A DNA stretch of 64,000 nt from Dama dama (lineage: Eukaryota > Chordata > Mammalia > Artiodactyla > Cervidae): NCBI RefSeq assembly GCF_033118175.1, contig NC_083704.1, positions 51,672,501 through 51,736,500 of the forward strand, read 5' to 3'. Shown in pieces: positions 57,712 through 64,000 of the stretch; position 1 is the first letter of the stretch; the number at the start of each line of letters is the position of its first letter. The position numbers were made by a program, and so were the translations under genes. The notes beneath the pieces were generated by a model. That model did no database searches. It had not been told where the DNA came from and saw only the letters and a program-made list of their open reading frames with translations.

Positions 57712-58099
57712 TTTTTGTGATCCACACAGTCAAAGGCTTTGGCGTAGTCAATAAAGCAGGAATAGATGTTTTTCTGGAACTCTCTTGCTTTTTCGATGAT
57801 CCAGCGGATATTGGCAATTTGATCTCTGGTTCCTCTGCCTTTTCTAAAATCAGCTTGAACATCTGGAAGTTCATGGTTCACATATTGCTGAAGCCTGGCT
57901 TGGAGAATTTTGAGCATTACTTTACTAGCGTGTGAGATGAGTGCAATTGTGTGGTAGTTTGAGCATTCTTTGGCATTGCCTTTCTTTGGGATTAGAATGA
58001 AAACTGACCTTTTCCAGTCCTGTGGCCACTGCTGAGTTTTCCAAATTTGCTGGCATATTGAGTGCAGCACTTTAACAGCATCATCTTTCAGGATTTGAC
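57696..58099 (-). pseudogene. BovB reverse transcriptase, N-terminal part
   Basis: The frame covers DDAVKVLHSICQQIW, IPKKGNAKECSNYHTIALIS (RT motif 1-2 region) and FIDYAKAFDCVDH (motif A with its catalytic aspartate). A single indel near 57710 then throws the frame off from the YADD part. Its first 14 or so codons lie outside BovB. Confidence 0.9.
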
Positions 58100-58103
58100 A
58101 TTG

Positions 58104-58392
58104 CTTTACTGCGATATAATTCACATACATACAATTCACCCATTTAAAGTTTACAATTCAATAGTTTTTAGTGTATTCATTGATACATGCAACCACCACC
58201 ACCAATTTTAGAACATTTTCATCACATCAGAAAGAAACCCATGTCCTTAAGCTATCATGACCCAACTTCCCTCTGTCCCCCAGCCCTTAGCAACTACCCC
58301 TCTACTCTCCATCTCCATACATTTCCCTGTTCCGGGCTTTTGTCTTAATGGAATCATATAACATGTGGTCTTTTGTGACTGGCTAAGCTGCT
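58104..58392 (-). repeat. L1 3' UTR, antisense
   Basis: The plus strand reads 'gcgatataattcacatacatacaattcacccatttaaagtttacaattcaatagtttttag', 'gaacattttcatcacatcag' and 'aatggaatcatataacatgtggtc', a well-known old L1 3' region in reverse. It is the only clear minus-strand L1 in the window. Confidence 0.82.
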
Positions 58393-59084
58393 TTGATTTG
58401 AATGATGCCTAGAGGAGAGTAATACCCTATTAATGGTAAAAGCCCATGATACAAATAAACTACCATCTAAACCCTTCTATGTGATAGTAATCTGCTTGAA
58501 GACAAACAATAAATCTCATAACCAATCCTCCACCTTCCCCAGAGCAGTCACTCTCCCCTAAAACACAGTTAGGTACTCAGGAAATGATTGTGGCAGCCCA
58601 AGGGGAAAACAGCTATACTCAAAGAATTACTAAAACAAGAGGAGGGGGAAGCATTTCCATTTGAATAAAACGTAAGATCCAAAAGTCCCTACTTTGTTGA
58701 GGATGCTGACTCAGAAATCCAAGAACTCTCAAGTGAGCTGTCACAAAGAACATGACAGTCCTTCAAAGTGGCCTCTCTGCACTGACTTTATAGCACAGTT
58801 AAGCACCTCTTGCCTCCCTGTTCTTTATGATGTATACTCCACACAGCATACACTCTCCCAAGAAATCTGCTGCAAACTATAATTTGGCTAAACTAGCAAT
58901 TTCTTCCTTTGAAATGTGGAGAATGATAGGTGTTGACTTTTTAAAAATAATCATATGCAATTGATGTGGGTTAGGTCTAAAAAACACTTCGTATCCAGAT
59001 AATTTCTCTGGATGTGATCAGTGGGACTGCTGGCTACTTCACAGGTATTAATGGAGAGCAAATATTAATATCTATTAATATTTA
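58393..59084. other. unique sequence
   Basis: No gene or repeat recognised; one 62-codon frame at 58694-58882 without features. Confidence 0.35.
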
Positions 59085-60420
59085 ACACAAGCAAATTGTT
59101 GGACCCAGAAATTCTACTGTGTGGAATCTGTTTTATCAGTATACTCACAAAATTATGCCAAAATTATGCACAAGAGGTTTTTTCTGGCAGCACCACATCT
59201 TACCAGGAAATAAAACTGGAAACAAAGGTAGGTTAGTATATGGATGATGTAGAAAGATTTCTAAAATAAAACTATGTGAAAAAGTAAGATGCTGTATTAC
59301 TCCTTCTGCGTAGATTGTTTAAAAGAGAATGTACATACGTAGAAATACAAAGCTGTAAGGCTTCTGCAAGATCAGATTTTATTTACATACTTTTACTATA
59401 GAATATTTTACATCCTTATTATACCTTCTAACCTATCTCAGAGTTGAGAAAGATTTCCTAAAATAAGATATAAAAAAGCACAAGAACTTATGTTAACCAA
59501 AAAGCATCATAAAGAAAATGAAAATGTACAGAATGAGAAAGGCACCCACAACTCACACAACCAGTGAGAACCTATACCCAGTACATATTAACATGCCTAC
59601 AAATTAATAAGGAAAAAGACAGTTCCGTGGGAAAATGAGCCAATGACTTGATCAGAAACATCACAAAAGAATAAATCCAAACAGTTAAACATACAAAAAG
59701 GTGTTTGACCTTACTGGTCATCAGGCAAACACTGAACTGAAGTCAGAGTGAGTTACCACTTCAAATCAACAGACTGGCAAGAGAATGGAAAATCTGACAG
59801 TTTCAGGCTGGGAGAGGACGTGAAGCAACAGAACATCCACACACTGTTGGTGACAGCATCAACTGGTACAACTCTTTGGAGAAATACACACTATCTTTTG
59901 ACCCAGCAATTCTACCTCTAAGTATATACCCCTTGGAAATATCCATACATGGACAGTCTTAGCAGCATCTTTTAGCATCTCAAAAGGAGAAACAACTCAA
60001 ATATACATCATTAGAAGAAACAATAAATAAGTTATGGTCTGTTCATTCAATGGAATATCAAACTGCACGAAAAATGAAAACAGATGGATCTTACAATGCT
60101 GAATGAAAGATGATAAAACAAAAATTCATGCAACCAAACCCATTTATATAAAATGTAAAAACAGATAAAACCAAGCTATATTGCTTAGGGATATAGACAT
60201 ATAAATGATATAAAGAAAAACAAGGAAGTCATTATCATCAAAATTAGGAGAGTGGTTACTCTGAGGGGAAAAGGGAGAAGATGTGGTCAGAATAGGACCT
60301 ACTAGGGTATTTCTGAACTGCTACCACATTCTACTTCTTGACTGAGGTGATGGTTACATTAGTGTTGTAATTTATGTATTATCTATATGTATTCTTATTA
60401 TAAAAAGTTATTTGTTTTTT
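59085..60420 (+). repeat. old L1 ORF2 end and 3' UTR, sense (one or two copies)
   Basis: 59100-59440 fits the ORF2 end ('gttggacccagaaattctactgtgtggaatctg'). 59480-60420 repeats a similar region: 'ccacacactgttggtgacagcatcaac', 'ttttgacccagcaattctacctctaag', 'ttcattcaatggaatatc' and a 3' UTR ending 'attcttattataaaaag'. The repetition suggests two L1 insertions. Stops throughout. Confidence 0.75.
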
Positions 60421-61615
60421 CACAGACATGTACTTTTGAGACCAGACTATGTCCTGAAATACTGTTCCCAAAAAACAAACAAAAAAACAGGACTGACTTC
60501 TTGGAGAAATGGCTAATTCCAGAACTGGGCCAAGAAATGTCACCTTGACCATCTTAATATCAGACAGAAAGAAAGCTATCAAAGACTACTAGGCTCACAG
60601 CAAAAGGACTCAGGGACCAAGTTGAAAAGGCTCACACAAGCCAAAAAGGAGAAATTTTGAACATCAATAACTTTGATGGAACACATTAAATATGTTTAAA
60701 TTCATAATATTTCTATAAATTCTAAAAATAAGAAACCAAACCAGTCACTGCTAAAGGACATTAATAAGTCAATACAATACTTTCAAATCTAGTAAAGGTA
60801 GAAAAAAATGAAATATCTCATCTGATAAATGGCAAAGAAATGACAGAATTAGAGCATCATCATTTTACAACACATAATGAATGACTGGCTATACACATTA
60901 AACACCAACCAGTGCTAATATCACAAAAAGACATTTAGAGTCTCCTACTGGAAGAATCCACCATCACCTATGAAGTAGCCCTGCTTAAACACCCTCCTCA
61001 TCATTAAAATAAGCTTGAATGTGATCCAGCCTCTAGACACAACTACTAATTCACAGGAAATTTAAAGGACAGAAAAAAAATTAAACAATACAACAGGGAT
61101 ATGAAACATCTACACAGTAAATAACTTGGTTTCTTTGAAAATTAAGAAGTAAGGAGGAAAAAGGAAGGGGTGTTCAGGGAACTTACAAATTAAAATTTAC
61201 TTAAAGGACAACAATCAATCACATCGTGTGAGCCTTATCCAGATTCTGATTCAACCAAAGAGTAAACCATGACATTTAGAAAAGAACTGGGGGTGGTGGG
61301 GAGAGACAACTTTAAATAATACCTGGTGTTCAAATCTACATTAATTTATTTTTTTTAACAGTTTTAGTTTGTGGATATGTTTTTGAAAGAGTCATCTCTT
61401 AAAGATACATACAGAAATATCTACAGATGAAATGAGGTACCTGGAATTTCTTCAAAATAACATCAGAAGTGGGCTGGACAGAGAAAACAGGATTTAGTCA
61501 GGAGCTGAAAAATACTGAAGCTGAAAAATGGGTTCCCAAGGTTCACTGTGCCTTTCTGTCATATGCTGTACACATTTGAAATTTTTCATAATAAAAGGTT
61601 AAATAATTAACTAAG
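60421..61615 (+). repeat. probable old L1 3' UTR, last 300 bp firm
   Basis: From about 61320, 'gtcatctcttaaagatacatacagaaatatctacagatgaaatg' to 'cacatttgaaatttttcataataaaag' is an old L1 3' end in sense orientation. The preceding 900 bp are AT-rich and may belong to the same element, but I cannot name blocks in it. Confidence 0.55.
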
Positions 61616-61653
61616 AAGTATTTTACTAGTGAACTAAGCATTCTGTGATAATG

Positions 61654-61853
61654 TTACTGTTTAGTCGCTAAGTCATGTCCAACTCTTTGCAACCCCATGG
61701 ACTGTAGCCCGTCAGTCTCCTCTGTCCATGAGCCTTCTCTAGGCAAGAATACTGGAGTGGGTTGCCATTTCCTTCTCCTTGGGTTGGAAGGATCAAACCC
61801 CTATCTCCTGCATTAGCAGGCAGATTCTTTACCACTGAGTCACTAGGGAAGCC
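61654..61853 (-). mobile_element. Bov-tA SINE, antisense
   Basis: The plus strand shows 'actgtttagtcgctaagtcatgtcc', 'ggcaagaatactggagtggg' and 'gagtcactagggaagcc'. About 20 bp are missing between the Bov-A unit and the tRNA head ('ccttctcc' then 'ttgggttgg'). Confidence 0.93.
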
Positions 61854-61859
61854 TGCTGT

Positions 61860-62140
61860 TTAAAAAAGAATATACATATATATACTGGTGTAACTACAAA
61901 AAGATTCTGGCATGTTAAGTATTAAATTATTAAGTGTTAACCTCTGGGTTAAAAAACTGGGATGGGGAAACAGTAGGGGGCAGATTTTTATTTTATACCT
62001 TACATTATTTGAACATTTTTACCAGGAGCATTTTTATTTTTAATCACAGAACATGTAAATGGGTGATCTGAGTAGTGGGATTAATAGGCCATGTTTGTTG
62101 TTGTTCTCTATTAATAAAAGTTTTTAAACAGCAAAAAGGC
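61860..62140 (+). repeat. old L1 3' end, sense
   Basis: 'actgggatggggaaacagtagggggcagatttttattttatacc' and 'gaacatttttaccaggagcatttttatttttaa' follow an old L1 3' UTR. Confidence 0.55.
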
Positions 62141-62235
62141 TTCAAGTTCAAAAGCTAAACTTGCAAAAAAAACAAAAAGAGCCATGTATCAACTAATATA
62201 TCTTAGAACTAAAATTCTTCAGCACCTAGATTCAA

Positions 62236-62543
62236 GACTGGCAAACTTTTTCCATAAAATGTCAGTCAGTAAATATTTTAGGTAACTATTCAATCTGACA
62301 CTGTACCACAAAAGCAGTCACAGACAGTATATAAACAAATGGGACTGGCTGTGATCCAAAGAAAAACCTTACTTACGGTCACTGAAATGCAAATTGTATA
62401 GAATTTTTACATGTCATGAAACAGTACTCTTCTTTGGATTTTTTTTTTTTAACCATTAAAAAAACACCATCCTTCGCTCACAGGCCATGCAACACAGGCA
62501 GTGGGCTGGGCTTGGCCAAGGGCCATGGTTTCCAACCCTGCTC
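62236..62543. mobile_element. hAT-Charlie-type nonautonomous element
   Basis: It begins 'caagactggcaaactttttcc' and ends 'gccatggtttccaaccctg', matching the ends of the element at 16614 in reverse order. Internal 'taaatattttagg', 'gtcatgaaacagtactcttctttgg' and 'gctcacaggccatgcaac' fit a longer member of the family. A T-run lies near 62439-62450. Confidence 0.72.
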
Positions 62544-63129
62544 TAGAGGCTCTAGACAATTCTCGTGCCTCTTGGATCCTCTAGTCTGGAGATACCATCT
62601 GGACTGTATGAAGCACTGGCTATTTTTAAGTCTTTTAACCTGGTAGTTCCCATGCATTTCGACAATGCTTCTGCAAAAATCAGTACCATATGTTAACAGG
62701 ACTGTTTGCAATTATTTCATTAGAGATAGAATCTATCTTCTCAGTTTAAAAAAAAAGTGAATGGTCAAGAAGACATGAATTTGCTTCAACCCATGCCAAG
62801 TTCAGCATAAAAATGACCAGAATGAAAGAAAAATCTTTGACTCTTAACCTCCCCTGTTATTAATTGCATGACTTAAGCTCAAAATCTTTTGCAAAAAATA
62901 AAAAGGAAATTCAAAACTTTTAGTCCTTTTTGGAACCATGAGTCCCTTCAAAATTTCCATGACAACAATATAGTTAAGTCCCTAAAAGAACCAGTGTCCA
63001 CAGAAGCACAAACTGCAGTGTGTTAAGTCCAGCCAGACACTGAAACTAACAAAATGAAACCAACAAGCAAAAACAAAAGAACCACCCAGAACTTCAGCAG
63101 GTTTATCAAAGGGCTTACCAATTATCCAT
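62544..63129. other. unique sequence
   Basis: Nothing recognised; short A-runs only. Confidence 0.35.
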
Positions 63130-63320
63130 ATTTATTGAACACATGATCTGTGCTTGGCACAAATTTCCAATCGATCATCACTACCTCCTACAAGGTGGGA
63201 ATTTGTATTCTGTTAGAGAGTAGATGAAACTAGAGCCCGTGGATGTCAAGTGACTTGCCTATCACTGTGCTAAAACTCAAGACTGGAAACTTAATCTAAC
63301 GTTCTGTGTATCTGACAGCC
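63130..63320 (-). repeat. MIR SINE, antisense
   Basis: 'atttattgaacacatgatctgtgcttggcacaaatttcc', 'gagtagatgaaactagagcc' and 'gtgacttgcctatcactgtgc' are the reverse complement of a diverged MIR. Confidence 0.65.
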
Positions 63321-64000
63321 CACAAAATGTAACCGAACTATCTAAATCTAAAATGCAATTTTTCTCTTCCAGAAAAGGAATAAAAATCTGAGGTCCAAGA
63401 CATACCACAATCTTCTCATCTATCTGCCCCAGCTTTCATCTAACTTTTATGGCTGATGAAACAAGATCTCAACTTCTTCGTTTACTTTCCACTAGTCTGG
63501 GAGGAAGGGGATTCTTGTTTGCAGTTCCCAACCTCCAAAGAAACAACATGTTCTAATTCTGCTCTGCAGAAAACATTAAGAAGATATGTCTACAGCAGAG
63601 CTCTAATTTACAGGCTCTCATGCAAGCCTTTCTACATGGGAGGTGATGCTTGCCAGTCAATATTCACCCACAGGCCAGGCGGCTAGAATTCTAAGCCAGA
63701 GATAGATTTTTTATTTACCTTTAAACAGAAGTGACAAGCAAACACCGCATAATCTATTCTAATACCAGATCCTCTATTTCCTGTCACTCCACTCAGAAGC
63801 CTCAGAGATGGGCTGGTTTCCCCACTGCCCATTTGGGGAGGGGGATCACATGGGACCACAGACAGGCCAGGGAGAGGCTCTGATTGCTTCTGCCTGCCTG
63901 CCTTTGCATCAGCAATGCACTCAGGGGAGGGTGCCCAGGCTCCACGTAACATGCTGCTGTTTCAGAGCAGCTCGAAGAAGTAAAATAAAGAGCAGGGCAT
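63321..64000. other. unique sequence to the window edge
   Basis: No gene recognised. Frames at 63456-63686 (plus) and 63683-63952 (minus) lack features. Confidence 0.35.

Larger units (their letters stand above)
56669..58099 (-). mobile_element. BovB LINE 3' portion, antisense, about 1.43 kb
   Basis: The plus strand runs from the terminus ('tcagttcagttcagtcactcag') to 'tttaacagcatcatctttcaggattt', so the copy begins just upstream of the RT-domain start. It is well preserved: the RT is open for 166 codons in one frame and 100+ in the next. It lies inverted to the plus-strand copy at 52437. Confidence 0.97.

Noticed and set aside
1..64000. A hidden gene cluster, defence system or other new multi-gene system
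   Set aside because: The DNA is ruminant-type and mostly explained by transposons or unique non-coding sequence; no set of intact neighbouring genes exists in the window.

Overview
The window is mammalian nuclear DNA from a pecoran ruminant, most likely a bovid. The evidence is the repeat content. It has BovB (RTE-type) LINEs, their Bov-A/Bov-tA SINE relatives, ART2A/CHR-type tRNA-derived SINEs, a ruminant-type L1 3' end, mariner transposons, and a background of old mammalian repeats (MIR, L2, old L1, hAT-Charlie, Tigger). Species cannot be settled by eye. I found no host protein-coding gene, no exon chain, no structural RNA gene, no CRISPR array and no bacterial-type operon. Every long open frame falls in a transposon, is a shadow frame in a repeat, or lacks any recognisable family feature.

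Layout. About 0-17 kb is mostly single-copy-looking sequence with MIR/L2 relics, a solo LTR-like segment near 11.2-11.5 kb and two groups of Bov-tA/ART2A SINEs (5.5-7.2 kb and 9 kb). About 17.4-23.4 kb is old L1 broken up by three BovB 3' ends (two minus, one plus, forming a large inverted repeat) and a small Tigger-like element. About 23.4-27.4 kb is mostly unique, with a pure G20 tract. About 27.5-43 kb is a dense nest. One plus-strand L1 (copy A, with a tandemly duplicated 5' UTR unit) runs into a second plus-strand L1 (copy B, with a C-rich repetitive 5' UTR). Together they host three full-length but dead mariners of two lineages, several SINEs, two BovB tails, a young 5'-truncated L1 and a poly(A)-only insertion footprint. 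About 43-52 kb is mostly unique, with Bov-tA/ART2A SINEs and one CpG-rich patch. About 52.4-58.1 kb holds the two longest BovB copies (plus, then minus), a short perfect 31-bp tandem repeat and a third BovB tail. About 58-64 kb is old L1 3' sequence, a Bov-tA and a hAT-Charlie element.

How the parts relate. The LINEs supply the machinery. L1 endonuclease/RT explains the poly(A) tails and the 10-15-bp target duplications seen at several SINEs. BovB shares its 3' end with the Bov-A family SINEs and presumably mobilised them. The mariners moved by cut-and-paste into TA sites inside the L1 copies, so the nesting gives a relative insertion order. Nearly all L1 segments lie on the plus strand. If the window is intronic, that would fit a host gene transcribed from the minus strand, but no exon was seen. 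I did not find a new biological system; the best signals are structural: the poly(A)-only insertion, a 125-bp non-tandem duplication, large inverted BovB pairs and the L1 5' UTR arrays.
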